The position numbers and the translations under genes were made by a program. Shown here one piece after another: positions 18,696 through 26,829 of a DNA stretch of 64,000 bases. Source of the stretch: Emticicia oligotrophica DSM 17448 (GTDB lineage: Bacteria > Bacteroidota > Bacteroidia > Cytophagales > Spirosomataceae); the NCBI RefSeq assembly GCF_000263195.1, contig NC_018748.1, positions 496,001 through 560,000 of the forward strand, written 5' to 3'. The stretch's first letter is position 1. Every line of letters begins with the position of its first letter. The notes under the pieces are model-generated. The model did not search any database and was not told the origin of the DNA. It was given only the letters and a program-made list of their open reading frames with translations.

Positions 18696-19889
18696 TCAAT
18701 CCTTAACGCTAATCTTCAAATCGGTCTGAAAAGAATACTTAATTCCTTTTTGAGGCTCAAAGAGAGAAAAGTTGATTAAATAAACTCCTGCTTCTATTTG
18801 GTCGGGGAGCTCAACTGAAAGGGCTTGATGGCTTGCATCATAAATACCATTTTGAATGTAAGTTTTTTGAGCACCAACCAAATCAACTTGATAAAACCTT
18901 GCTCCTATTTGAGCGAAATTAATTGTCTTAAACACAAGCTTTTCTGATTTCTGATAAGTGGCTCTAGGCTCAATGATATTCCTTATAAAAGGCATGTTAG
19001 GGTCATACACTGCCACTGGCATATTGAAAATTTCACTAAGTTTATTCTCAGATACATTCTTTATTCTCACAGTATATGTCCCAATCGATAGATTTTTAGG
19101 TAAAACAAAGCCCAATTTATTTGAAATGCTTTGGGAAAGAGGCAACTGATAGATAAGGTCATTTTTTTGTAATTGGCAAGTAAATATAAATTGCTTCCAA
19201 TCTAAATATTTACCACTTAACCAAATTGTATCTCCAAGCAGCATATTTTTTTGTAGAACCTCATCTAATTGGGGGGATGGATAACCAATCCAAAGCTTTT
19301 TGGCTGAAAGCACTTCTTGGTTTTTAACTTTAATCTTTATTTGATAAAAGCCCGTTTTTTGTTCGACTGAAGTATTTAACTTGATTTGTGTCGAATCAAT
19401 CAATTGGTGTTTTATTAGGCTTTCTTTAAGTTCGGAATCAACCAAAAAAGCCTGAATATCTAAAGCAAATTTACCAAAGTTTTTTCCGGTAATAGAAAAG
19501 TCTTTTCCTGCCTCTACGGTATCGGCTTTGATTAAATTTATTTCTGGACTGGGTTGATTTTTAACTTGAACTTTTATTGTATAAATAAATTTTTGCCCAC
19601 CTTTCGATAAAGTATAATATACAACTTGACTAAAATTTTGTGCAAGGCCCGAAGCGGGAATAATAGACACTCCTTTTTCAACATCAATCATAGGAATTAA
19701 TGACTTGATATCAGTTTGATAAGGTACTTCAATCGTAATTGTTTTTGCATCTGAATCAATACTAGTTTTGAGTGAATCTACACCCACAAAAGAAAAGCCT
19801 AAAATGCGTGGAGACGTAATTGGTTCAGTAGGATTTTTGCAAGAAAATAGTAATAACAAACAGCAAAGTTGTAGGAAAAATTTAATCAT
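18696..19889 (-). CDS. IPT/TIG-like surface lipoprotein
   Basis: This 397-residue protein starts with a signal peptide and lipobox (LLLLFSCKNP). Residues ~28-115 resemble the DUF5018-like repeat seen in Bacteroidota lipoproteins (ITIEVPYQTDIKSLIPMI, then YTIKVQVKN). Two or three IPT/TIG-type immunoglobulin-like domains follow (SITGKNFGKFA, GDTIWLSGKYLDW). No enzyme motif is present. It lies 56 bp upstream of the IS-interrupted lipoprotein gene on the same strand, so the two probably formed one transcription unit. They may belong functionally with the surface-protein operon further down, but a hairpin and a 328-bp gap separate them. Confidence 0.8.
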   Translation of the reverse strand: MIKFFLQLCCLLLLFSCKNPTEPITSPRILGFSFVGVDSLKTSIDSDAKTITIEVPYQTDIKSLIPMIDVEKGVSIIPASGLAQNFSQVVYYTLSKGGQKFIYTIKVQVKNQPSPEINLIKADTVEAGKDFSITGKNFGKFALDIQAFLVDSELKESLIKHQLIDSTQIKLNTSVEQKTGFYQIKIKVKNQEVLSAKKLWIGYPSPQLDEVLQKNMLLGDTIWLSGKYLDWKQFIFTCQLQKNDLIYQLPLSQSISNKLGFVLPKNLSIGTYTVRIKNVSENKLSEIFNMPVAVYDPNMPFIRNIIEPRATYQKSEKLVFKTINFAQIGARFYQVDLVGAQKTYIQNGIYDASHQALSVELPDQIEAGVYLINFSLFEPQKGIKYSFQTDLKISVKD

Positions 19890-19987
19890 TTTTTATGAAT
19901 GCAAAAGTTGTATTAGGGCAAATATGTATAAAAAAAACAAAATATCTAAAGTTTTTATACTTTTTTTTATGGTTCATTTCATCCTAT

Positions 19988-20021
19988 ACCGTTCAGTAAT
20001 GAGCACAGCACCGTTCAGTAA
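19988..20021. promoter_or_regulatory. 12-bp direct repeat in divergent intergenic region
   Basis: ACCGTTCAGTAA occurs twice, at 19988-19999 and 20010-20021. The repeats are 22 bp start to start, which is two helical turns. It lies between the minus-strand lipoprotein gene (19889) and the plus-strand VOC gene (20192). It could be a regulator site; no regulator is known. Confidence 0.4.
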
Positions 20022-20191
20022 CTCTACAAATATTTTAACACAAAAAGATATACCAACTGTGTTAGAGATTATTGTTAGAAAAACGATAATTTGATACTAT
20101 CTAACGTTTGAGCTAATCTAATTTTTTTGAGGAACTCCTAAAAAATATAAGATGATTTATAATATCTTTAAGTCTAAACCTAAATCAGTTG

Positions 20192-20590
20192 ATGCAAGCG
20201 ATTACTCACATAGCGATTGTTGTTGAAGATTACGACAAAGCAATAGAATTTTATACTCAAAAACTAAACTTTGTATTGGTTGAAGATACCCAACTAACAG
20301 ACTCCAAACGCTGGGTTTTGGTGAAGCCAAATGCCCATAGTGAATGTGCATTACTTTTAGCAAAAGCAGCCAATGAAGAACAAATGAGTAGGGTTGGAAA
20401 TCAAACTGGGGGAAGAGTATTTCTATTTTTAAAAACCGATAATTTTGACCGAGACTATCAAAACTTACTTAAAAAAAACATTAAGATTGTCAGAGAACCC
20501 AGCGAGGAAGTTTACGGGAAAGTTGCTGTTTTTTCAGATTTATACGGAAATCTTTGGGATTTAATCGAGTATCGCTCCTTAGCAAGATAG
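20192..20590 (+). CDS. VOC (glyoxalase/bleomycin-resistance) family protein
   Basis: This 132-residue protein has the paired beta-alpha-beta-beta-beta fold of the vicinal oxygen chelate superfamily. It begins with HIAIVVEDYDKAIEFYTQKLNF and ends with VAVFSDLYGNLWDLIEYR. Metal-ligand positions are plausible: His 6 of the opening HIAIV strand and Glu in the final LIEYR strand. ATG 20192 was chosen over a TTG one codon earlier. It is a single gene with its own strong terminator. The substrate is unknown; relatives include glyoxalases and dioxygenases. Confidence 0.85.
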   Translation: MQAITHIAIVVEDYDKAIEFYTQKLNFVLVEDTQLTDSKRWVLVKPNAHSECALLLAKAANEEQMSRVGNQTGGRVFLFLKTDNFDRDYQNLLKKNIKIVREPSEEVYGKVAVFSDLYGNLWDLIEYRSLAR

Positions 20591-20594
20591 CAAA

Positions 20595-20626
20595 CAAAAA
20601 TAGGAATCGACCGATTCCTATTTTTG
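20595..20626 (+). terminator. Strong hairpin terminator after VOC gene
   Basis: CAAAAATAGGAATC pairs perfectly with GATTCCTATTTTTG around a 4-nt loop, 4 bp past the stop codon. Confidence 0.8.
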
Positions 20627-20655
20627 TGATAATCACATACAAAAACCCTAATCAT

Positions 20656-20859
20656 TTACTCTACTCCTTTCACAAATTTTACATTATTTTCTTCATACGA
20701 GAGTCTCTTATTCTTAAACTTTTCTTTGCACCAAGCTATTAGATGCCTAATTTCTTCTTGTGAAGATTGTCTGAGAGCCTTTCTCAGTTCCTTTCTAAAA
20801 ATCCTAGGCTCAAAACTTACTTTTTCAAGAATCATCTTACTGTATTCAAGCATTGTCAT
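20656..20859 (-). CDS. Small conserved-looking hypothetical protein
   Basis: This 67-residue protein is basic and helical, with no signal peptide. Its core (LEYSKMILEKVSF, then FRKELRKALRQ) resembles small cytoplasmic proteins I have seen in Bacteroidota without known function. The start could be the first Met or the Met three codons on (MLEYSK). It lies downstream of the small exported protein on the same strand, beyond a hairpin. The function is unknown. Confidence 0.6.
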   Translation of the reverse strand: MTMLEYSKMILEKVSFEPRIFRKELRKALRQSSQEEIRHLIAWCKEKFKNKRLSYEENNVKFVKGVE

Positions 20860-20880
20860 AGTTAAAAAGGGGTTAAATAC

Positions 20881-20911
20881 TCCTGAGTGAAACCGAAGTA
20901 TTCACTCAGGA
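20881..20911 (-). terminator. Hairpin after small exported protein gene
   Basis: TCCTGAGTGAA pairs with TTCACTCAGGA across a 9-nt loop, 13 bp past the stop codon at 20924. On the minus strand a CCCCTTTTT tract follows at some distance. Confidence 0.6.
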
Positions 20912-20923
20912 TGGGTTGGGTGG

Positions 20924-21349
20924 TTAGTTATTACTTGTTGAATCTTCCTTTGTTATATTCATTGTCGTAAGTATCTCATTAGTAATCTTTCTTGCAACAA
21001 TTTGCTTTCCAAATTCAGTTGAAGTAAAATGCGATTTGTAATTACCTGAAGCCATCAATGGATTCATACCTACGCTTTGTGAAGGCGGCATTGAAACAAC
21101 TAACGAAGCTTCAGATGCAAAGTTTGCTCGCCCCTGACGCTTATAATTATGAACTGAACTGATATCGTTTTTAATTTTATTAGACGACTGACTCATTACA
21201 CTTACGCTATTACTTTCGGCCAAAGCCTTACGCTGCTGAAATACGGGGCGTTTGTAGTTATGGGGTGAATCAATCGACGATTTTTGTGCATAAACTGAAC
21301 CAGAGGCCATCCCTACTAAAACCAAAACATATTTTATTAAATTTTTCAT
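20924..21349 (-). CDS. Small exported protein with three NYK motifs
   Basis: This 141-residue protein has a signal peptide (LVLVGMASGSVYAQ). The mature part is low-complexity and Ser-rich. It carries three spaced motifs: SPHNYKRPVFQQR, SVHNYKRQGRANF and SGNYKSHFTSTEFGK. I recognise no family. Upstream it has a TATCTTTG promoter element and an array of four 11-bp repeats shared with the TerC/two-component promoter, so it is probably a direct target of the neighbouring response regulator. The role is unknown; a secreted stress or envelope protein is plausible. Confidence 0.7.
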   Translation of the reverse strand: MKNLIKYVLVLVGMASGSVYAQKSSIDSPHNYKRPVFQQRKALAESNSVSVMSQSSNKIKNDISSVHNYKRQGRANFASEASLVVSMPPSQSVGMNPLMASGNYKSHFTSTEFGKQIVARKITNEILTTMNITKEDSTSNN

Positions 21350-21425
21350 TGCATCTTATAATTAATTTTCGAATAATATATTGTTCTATCAGAAAGTATT
21401 TTTGATAACTTATCTGATGACAATA

Positions 21426-21482
21426 CAAAGATAAGAAGGCAACATTAGGCTAGAATTAAGGTAATATTAGAAAAGCCTTAGA
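21426..21482 (-). promoter_or_regulatory. Promoter with four 11-bp repeats (response-regulator box)
   Basis: Read on the minus strand, the array is TCTAAGGCTTT, TCTAATATTAC, CTTAATTCTAG, CCTAATGTTGC (21482-21439). The -7 element TATCTTTG (21433-21426) follows. The layout and spacing match 24428-24372 exactly. Tandem 11-bp repeats directly upstream of the promoter are typical of OmpR/PhoB-family activators. Confidence 0.72.
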
Positions 21483-21487
21483 AATGA

Positions 21488-22843
21488 TTATCTGGGTAAA
21501 ATGAGGGTAAAAGTAGTACCCGATTCATCTGAAGACTTAACGTCAATCTTCCCTTTATGGAGCTGAACGATGCGTCGGGTTAGAGAGAGTCCCACCCCGT
21601 GCCCCTTTGTATGGCGAGAATTTGAACCTCGTTTGAAAGGTTCAAAGATTTGATTCAATTCATTAGCAGGAATAACCGAACCTTCATTATGAAAATCAAT
21701 AGTCAGCTTTTCATTTTGCATTTTTATTTTCACCTCAACCGTATTTTGTGGCGAAAACTTAGCCCCATTTTCAATTAAATTAATGAGTGCTGTGTATAAT
21801 AATCCATCATTACCACGTACTTCAGGCATTGAATCGGCCTCTTCATCGAGGCTGATAAGTATTTGATAATTAGGATTTTTCTTCAACAATTCGGCACGCA
21901 CTTGCCAAATAAGTTCTAAAATATTAACCAATTCGTATTTGAATTTAGTATCATCTGCATCAATACTTGTTAAATCTAATAAGTTATTGGTCAATTTATT
22001 TAGTTGTTGAACATCCTCAAGCACCGATTGTATCATTAATTTTAAATCGGCCTGATTATCATTTGCTAAAAGCGAAACTTGAATTTGTCCAGTAATCGCA
22101 GTGAGTGGCGTACGCAATTCATGTGAAGCATGAGAAACAAACGAACGTTGCGTCTGAAAAGCGTGTTCGAGGCGGTCGAGCATTTGATTAAAACGTATTG
22201 ATAACTGTTCCAGTTCATCAGCTTTATTTCCCTCATTGAGTCTAAGATTAAGGGCTGATGCTTGAATTTTATCAATTTTCTGAATCATTTGTTTAACAGG
22301 CCGTAACATCCTTCGAGCGAAAAGCCAACCCGTTACCGCACTAATACAAACCAATAAAAAGGCAGAAAACCCTAAAATAAATGCTAAGTTTTTTTGTTTA
22401 TCGATACCATATTTATCAATTGAAGAAGCTAAGACAATATATTCTTTACCACTATTTGTAATAACTGTACCATACATTTCTTTGCCATTTTCTTCCCAAA
22501 ATAAGTCTTTTTCTTGTCTGATTTTACCTAAAACTTCGCGGTTAACTAATAGAGTGTCTGAGCCACTTTCATAGATTACTTTATCATGAATATCATAGAT
22601 AATAATTTCTTCTTGATTAAGTGCCGTTACATTGTGCTTATCTAAAAGTTTAAGTAAATCAGGACTAATTTCATTTTTATTAAAAATAATTGTAGCAGCC
22701 GTAAGGGCTTCCTGACGCAGGCGTATTTTGTATTCTCTTTGGCGATATACTTCACTTTCGAAATAAATTACCAAAGAAAATACTAATAATAAAATTGAAA
22801 AAATGCTCAAAAAGAGCACCGCCATGCGTACGCGAATTGTCAT
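21488..22843 (-). CDS. HAMP sensor histidine kinase
   Basis: This 451-residue membrane kinase has a first transmembrane helix at ~8-28, a periplasmic sensor segment of ~120 residues, a second helix at ~152-175, and HAMP at ~176-230 (RRMLRPVKQM). The HisKA domain has the phospho-acceptor His in SFVSHASHELRTPL. The HATPase domain has the N box (LINLIENGAKFSP), F box (IFEPFKRG) and G box (KGHGVGLSL). Its ATG overlaps the regulator stop by 4 bp (22840-22843), so the pair is translationally coupled. The signal is not deducible. A TerC gene upstream in the same transcript suggests metal or envelope stress (inference). Confidence 0.93.
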   Translation of the reverse strand: MTIRVRMAVLFLSIFSILLLVFSLVIYFESEVYRQREYKIRLRQEALTAATIIFNKNEISPDLLKLLDKHNVTALNQEEIIIYDIHDKVIYESGSDTLLVNREVLGKIRQEKDLFWEENGKEMYGTVITNSGKEYIVLASSIDKYGIDKQKNLAFILGFSAFLLVCISAVTGWLFARRMLRPVKQMIQKIDKIQASALNLRLNEGNKADELEQLSIRFNQMLDRLEHAFQTQRSFVSHASHELRTPLTAITGQIQVSLLANDNQADLKLMIQSVLEDVQQLNKLTNNLLDLTSIDADDTKFKYELVNILELIWQVRAELLKKNPNYQILISLDEEADSMPEVRGNDGLLYTALINLIENGAKFSPQNTVEVKIKMQNEKLTIDFHNEGSVIPANELNQIFEPFKRGSNSRHTKGHGVGLSLTRRIVQLHKGKIDVKSSDESGTTFTLILPR

Positions 22844-23529
22844 TTATTTTTTAGCATATAACCCATACCTACTATTGTATGGATAAGTTTATTTGAAAAA
22901 CCCTTGTCGATTTTATTACGAAGATAATTTACATATACTTCTATAAAATTCGTACCCGTATCAAAATTAATATCCCAAACTTTTTCGGCAATATCAACTT
23001 TCGACACTACTCTTCCTTTGTTTAGCATCAGATATTCAAGTAAACTAAATTCTTTGGCGGTCAACTCCACTACTTTCCCATCTCGTCGAGCTACCTTTTC
23101 CTTTAAATCTAACTCTAAGTCGGCCTCTTGAAGTTTTTCGGCTGGTTGTTCTACCTCGGTTGTTCGTTTGAGAAGGGCTTTTACACGAACTAAAAGCTCC
23201 ATAAAATCAAAGGGTTTTACCATGTAATCATCAGTACCAACCTCAAACCCTGACAATTTATCGGCTACACTGCCCAATGCCGTGAGCATTAAAACAGGAA
23301 TTTTGGTGTTTTTTGCACGAACAAATTCACAAAAATCTAAGCCACTCATATCTGGCAGACCAATATCTAATATTATGAGATCGAAGTTTTCGGTTTCAAA
23401 AAGTTGTTTTGCATCGCTACCCGTTTCAGCCACTTCGGCTTCAAAATTTTGCGTTTGCAAACCTTTTTTTATGAAAGTTGCAACTTTTACTTCGTCTTCA
23501 ACAATTAATATTTTTTTATTTTCCATCAT
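22840..23529 (-). CDS. OmpR-family response regulator
   Basis: This 229-residue protein has a receiver domain (~1-118) with acidic residues in VEDE, the phosphorylated Asp in LIILDIGLPD, Thr in MLTALG and Lys in VKPFDF. A winged-helix Trans_reg_C domain (~130-227) ends with IEVYVNYLRNKID and IHTIVGMGYML. It is coupled to the histidine kinase downstream and lies 24 bp after the TerC gene. The 11-bp repeat arrays at 21439-21482 and 24385-24428 are its most likely binding sites, which would make the operon autoregulated. Confidence 0.94.
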   Translation of the reverse strand: MMENKKILIVEDEVKVATFIKKGLQTQNFEAEVAETGSDAKQLFETENFDLIILDIGLPDMSGLDFCEFVRAKNTKIPVLMLTALGSVADKLSGFEVGTDDYMVKPFDFMELLVRVKALLKRTTEVEQPAEKLQEADLELDLKEKVARRDGKVVELTAKEFSLLEYLMLNKGRVVSKVDIAEKVWDINFDTGTNFIEVYVNYLRNKIDKGFSNKLIHTIVGMGYMLKNK

Positions 23530-23553
23530 TATTTTATCAGTAATGTTATACGG

Positions 23554-24249
23554 CTACGATATTTTTTTGAGGGTTTTCATCTGAATAATATCCACTAAGA
23601 ATGCAAATGCCATTGAGAAATAGATATATCCTTTAGGAATTTCAAAATGAAGCCCTTCGGCCAATAAAGATACACCAATCATCATTAAAAAACATAATGC
23701 TAGAATTTTAAAAGAAGGATGTATTCGAATAAATTCACTGATTGGCTTCGAAGCAACTAACATAATTCCTACTGTGACAACCACCGCCGTGTACATTACC
23801 CATATTTCCTGCACCATCCCAACTGCCGTGATAATTGAGTCTATCGAAAATACTAAGTCTAAAATAATAATCTCTGATAATAACTTTGAAAAACTGCTAC
23901 TAACCGTTTTTTCTAAGGCAACCTCATCATTTGCTTCGGTTTTATGATAAATTTCCTTAGTACTTTTATATACCAAAAATAAGCCTCCAAAAATTAAAAT
24001 TAAACCTTTACCAGTAATTTCTTTATCAAGAACAGTGAAAAGAGTTTGGTCTAGTTTAAGTATCCAAGAAATAATGCCTAATAAACAAAGTCTCATAACC
24101 ATTGCGAGTCCAATACCCCAATAACGCAATTTATTACGTTGATTTTCTGGTAGCTTGTCGGCTAATATAGATATGAAAATAATATTATCAATCCCTAAAA
24201 TTACTTCTAGAGCGATTAATGATAACAATGGTACAATTACATCTAACAT
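23554..24249 (-). CDS. TerC-family integral membrane protein
   Basis: This 231-residue protein has about seven transmembrane helices and the TerC signatures LIALEVILGIDNIIF (acidic residues in helix 1) and IIILDLVFSIDSIITAVGM. TerC proteins are linked to metal-ion efflux (manganese in several species) and metalation of exported proteins. It is the first gene of a probable operon with the response regulator and histidine kinase. It has its own promoter with four 11-bp repeats and a ~115-nt leader containing a terminator-like hairpin. The metal specificity is unknown. Confidence 0.92.
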   Translation of the reverse strand: MLDVIVPLLSLIALEVILGIDNIIFISILADKLPENQRNKLRYWGIGLAMVMRLCLLGIISWILKLDQTLFTVLDKEITGKGLILIFGGLFLVYKSTKEIYHKTEANDEVALEKTVSSSFSKLLSEIIILDLVFSIDSIITAVGMVQEIWVMYTAVVVTVGIMLVASKPISEFIRIHPSFKILALCFLMMIGVSLLAEGLHFEIPKGYIYFSMAFAFLVDIIQMKTLKKIS

Positions 24250-24277
24250 TTTTATAAGTTTGATTTTAAGATAATAA

Positions 24278-24307
24278 AAAAGCAGTCGAGAAATATCAAC
24301 TGCTTTT
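24278..24307 (-). promoter_or_regulatory. Terminator-like hairpin in the TerC leader
   Basis: On the minus strand AAAAGCAGTTGA pairs with TCGACTGCTTTT around a 6-nt loop and is followed by TTATTATC, only 28 bp before the ATG. Because it lies between promoter and gene it may act as an attenuator. TerC relatives are often under yybP-ykoY manganese riboswitches, but I could not verify an aptamer. Confidence 0.5.
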
Positions 24308-24371
24308 CCAGCTACTCTAAACTAAAAACTGAACTTTTCCTAAAGACTTTTCCTATTATTTTATGATGCTA

Positions 24372-24428
24372 CAAAGGTAAATCACCCAAATTAGACTGGT
24401 GTTAAACTCATATTAGAAAAGGCTTAGA
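24372..24428 (-). promoter_or_regulatory. Promoter with four 11-bp repeats (response-regulator box)
   Basis: Read on the minus strand, the array is TCTAAGCCTTT, TCTAATATGAG, TTTAACACCAG, TCTAATTTGGG (24428-24385), followed by -7 TACCTTTG (24379-24372). The same arrangement stands before the small exported protein at 21426-21482. Confidence 0.72.
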
Positions 24429-24449
24429 ATTATATAATCCTAAGCCTTT
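24417..24449 (-). terminator. Terminator of the phosphodiesterase gene
   Basis: AAAAGGCTTAG pairs perfectly with CTAAGCCTTTT across an 11-nt loop, 28 bp after the stop at 24478. Its 3' arm overlaps the first 11-bp repeat of the TerC promoter. Confidence 0.7.
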
Positions 24450-24919
24450 TCACTAAAAAGTATTTCAGCGATTGTAATTATTTTTTAATGATTCCCTCAA
24501 GAACTTTTAAATCCCCATCAATCTTAGGAGGAGTAATTCCAAGTATAGCTGCTACTAAAGGATAAACGTGTATGTTATCAAAGGCTGGAATTTTTACTCC
24601 AGCTTTGATATTTGGTCCTTTCGCATAAAAAATTGCTCCCATTTCTGGTGTAGTGTAGGGGTCAAAACCATGAACTCCCCAAACAGGACGTGTTTCAGGC
24701 TTTTTGTCCATTGCTTCTTTTGAGTAAATACTATATCCTGGTTCTACTACAAACAAAATATCTCCGATTCGAGGGTGAGTATTGAAGTGAAATTTAGCAG
24801 GAATATCTTCTTTTTTATAAACTTTAAAATGTGACTCTCGGCTTTTAACAGCATTAAAAATCTCTTCTGCTTTATCTTTATTTTTGATAAAAATATTGGC
24901 GTGCGTACTATTATTTACA

Positions 24920-25842
24920 GAGGTTGTTTAGTATTATAAAAAGATTCCCAAAATAGGTTGAATTTTGTGGTGCGAATCATCAAAAAGACCTACAGTGGAA
25001 ATCTTGAGTAAAAATACGATTGAACAATATATATTACCAAATTTAAGTATTGGTTTACGTGGAAAAGAGTGTGAAATAGAACAGTTGACAGCTATTGTTT
25101 CAGCAATTTTATATCGTTTGAAAACAGGTTGTCAATGGCGTCAACTGCCAGTAAAGCAATTTTTTAATAATAAGGTTTTAACATGGCAAGGAGTCTATTA
25201 TCACTTTAATGAATGGGTCAAGGACGGCTCTTGGACAAAAGTTTGGATAAATATTTTAGCATCAAACTATTCATATTTAGACTTATCTTGTATCCAACTT
25301 GATGGTAGTCATACACTTGCCAAACGTGGAGGTGAAGCTGTTGGGTATCAAGGTCGAAAAGCATCAAAAACAACTAATTTGCTCTTTTTAGCTGATAATC
25401 AGGGACAAATGTTGGCATGTGCCAGCCCACAAGAAGGAAAACACAACGACCTTTATAATATTCAGGAACTCTTTGAAGAACTGTGTCAAATGCTCATAAA
25501 AGCAGGAATTAATCTCAGAGGCCTTTTTCTAAATGCTGATGCTGGATTCGATAGCAAAGAATTTCGTCAAATTTGTAAAAATAAAGAAATTGAAGCCAAT
25601 ATTGATGTTAATTCTCGAAATAACAAAATAGAAAATCAATCTACTGAATATCAGCATTTTGATGAAGAGTTATACAAACGACGAGTACTCATTGAGCACG
25701 CTAATGCTTGGATGGATAGTTTCAAAGCATTACTTGTCAGGTTTGAAACGAAAGCAATTAACTGGGTGGCTTTAAATTTATTGGCATTCTCAGTTCGTTT
25801 TTTACGAAAAATTAAATATAAAAGTTAATCCTAAACAAGTTC
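24920..25842 (+). mobile_element. IS5-family insertion sequence, copy 2
   Basis: This 923-bp element appears the same as 17659-18581, with the same imperfect terminal inverted repeats. It is flanked by the direct repeat ACA (24917-24919 and 25843-25845). It lies opposite in orientation to the gene it interrupts. Confidence 0.93.
24965..25828 (+). CDS. IS5-family transposase (copy 2)
   Basis: The protein is identical in all 287 positions to the one encoded at 17704-18567, with the same D113/D192/E244 catalytic triad and the same uncertainty between TTG and GTG starts. It is intact, so it could mobilise either copy. The two copies together form a possible source of recombination (direct repeats 7.3 kb apart). 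Confidence 0.92.
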   Translation: MWCESSKRPTVEILSKNTIEQYILPNLSIGLRGKECEIEQLTAIVSAILYRLKTGCQWRQLPVKQFFNNKVLTWQGVYYHFNEWVKDGSWTKVWINILASNYSYLDLSCIQLDGSHTLAKRGGEAVGYQGRKASKTTNLLFLADNQGQMLACASPQEGKHNDLYNIQELFEELCQMLIKAGINLRGLFLNADAGFDSKEFRQICKNKEIEANIDVNSRNNKIENQSTEYQHFDEELYKRRVLIEHANAWMDSFKALLVRFETKAINWVALNLLAFSVRFLRKIKYKS

Positions 25843-26829
25843 ACAAATATAAAATCATCTTTTACTAAGCCTGCCAGCAAATCTTCTTGGTAAACAAAAA
25901 ATTCAGGTTTGTTTTTCATTTCATACATACCGTGGTCAGAAACCAAGATTACGTTTACGGGTAAACTAATTTTCTGTAATCCATTTACCAGCATGCCAAC
26001 TAAGCTATCGGCTTGCATAACAGCTTCTTTTGTTTTATCACCATTGGGTCCGTACTCATGTCCTTGCGTATCGACCATCGAAAAGTAAATGGTCATTAAT
26101 TGTGGACGCTCAGCCTCAGGTAAATTCAGCCAGTCGAAAACAGCTTGAACTCTATTTTTTGGGTGTACAGTATCATCGAATCTATGAAAATACGTTGGAT
26201 ACTGACCCGCAATTGGTGCCTCAGAACCAACCCAAAAATAAGAAGCGGCTTTCATTCCATTTTGTTGAACTAATTGCCAAATGGGTAAACCCCCATAATA
26301 ATAAGGGTCTTCAACCTTTGCACGTTGGCGAATAGAATAAAAGGTATCACGTCCTTTATCGTAAAAAGTATTATCTACTAATCCATGATTGCCCGGGTAA
26401 AGGCCTGTAACAAGCGTGTAGTGATTTGGAAAAGTCTTACTCGGAAACGATGGTCGCATCATTTCGGCCGCTGCACCTTGTTTAATAAATTCTTTGATAT
26501 TTTTTGCATTATACTTTTCTGCGTAATCATATCTAAATCCATCAAAAGATACCATTACTACATACGGTTTAGTACTTTGAGCATAAATAACTAAACTTGT
26601 AAACAGCAGAATTAAAGAGTTGAGAATATTTTTTAGATTTAGAAACATACAATATCATTTAGTTAAGATGAAAACATGAGGTAAAATTATGTATAATCAG
26701 TACAAATTTTAAAACTCTATGAAAAGGTTTTAAGAAAATTAGATAATATGTGATAAAATCTCGATTAAAATATTATTAAACAATGAAAAATTTGTATTTA
26801 ATTTGAATATTCTATAATGACTCTAACAA

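Larger units (their letters stand above)
24478..26648 (-). pseudogene. ENPP-type nucleotide pyrophosphatase/phosphodiesterase interrupted by IS
   Basis: The N-terminal part (26648-25843) has a signal peptide (LFTSLVIYAQ) and active-site elements of the type I phosphodiesterase/ENPP family: metal Asp in VSFDGFRYDY, nucleophile Thr in SKTFPNHYTLVTG, Asp/His in MVDTQGHEYGP and VSDHGM. The C-terminal part (24916-24478) has the remaining metal His in VHGFDPYTTPEM. A 923-bp IS sits between them. Removing it and one ACA duplication joins DDFIFV to NNSTHANIF in frame, giving a single 414-codon protein. No other lesion is visible. Such enzymes cleave NAD, ADP-ribose, nucleotide sugars or phosphodiesters in the periplasm. 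It is divergent from the nucleoside hydrolase/ribokinase operon, which fits nucleotide scavenging. Confidence 0.92.

Noticed and set aside
19768-20094. 108-codon plus-strand frame, or its 56-codon hydrophobic end from 19924
   Set aside because: It starts inside the lipoprotein gene on the other strand. The hydrophobic tail could be a small membrane peptide, but nothing supports translation.
24250-24372. Definite yybP-ykoY riboswitch
   Set aside because: Only a terminator-like hairpin and a weak GAGTAGC resemblance are visible; the aptamer core could not be confirmed by eye.
25812-26648. Phosphodiesterase N-terminal frame as a complete 278-residue protein
   Set aside because: Its last codons come from the IS; the missing active-site part lies beyond the IS at 24478-24916.
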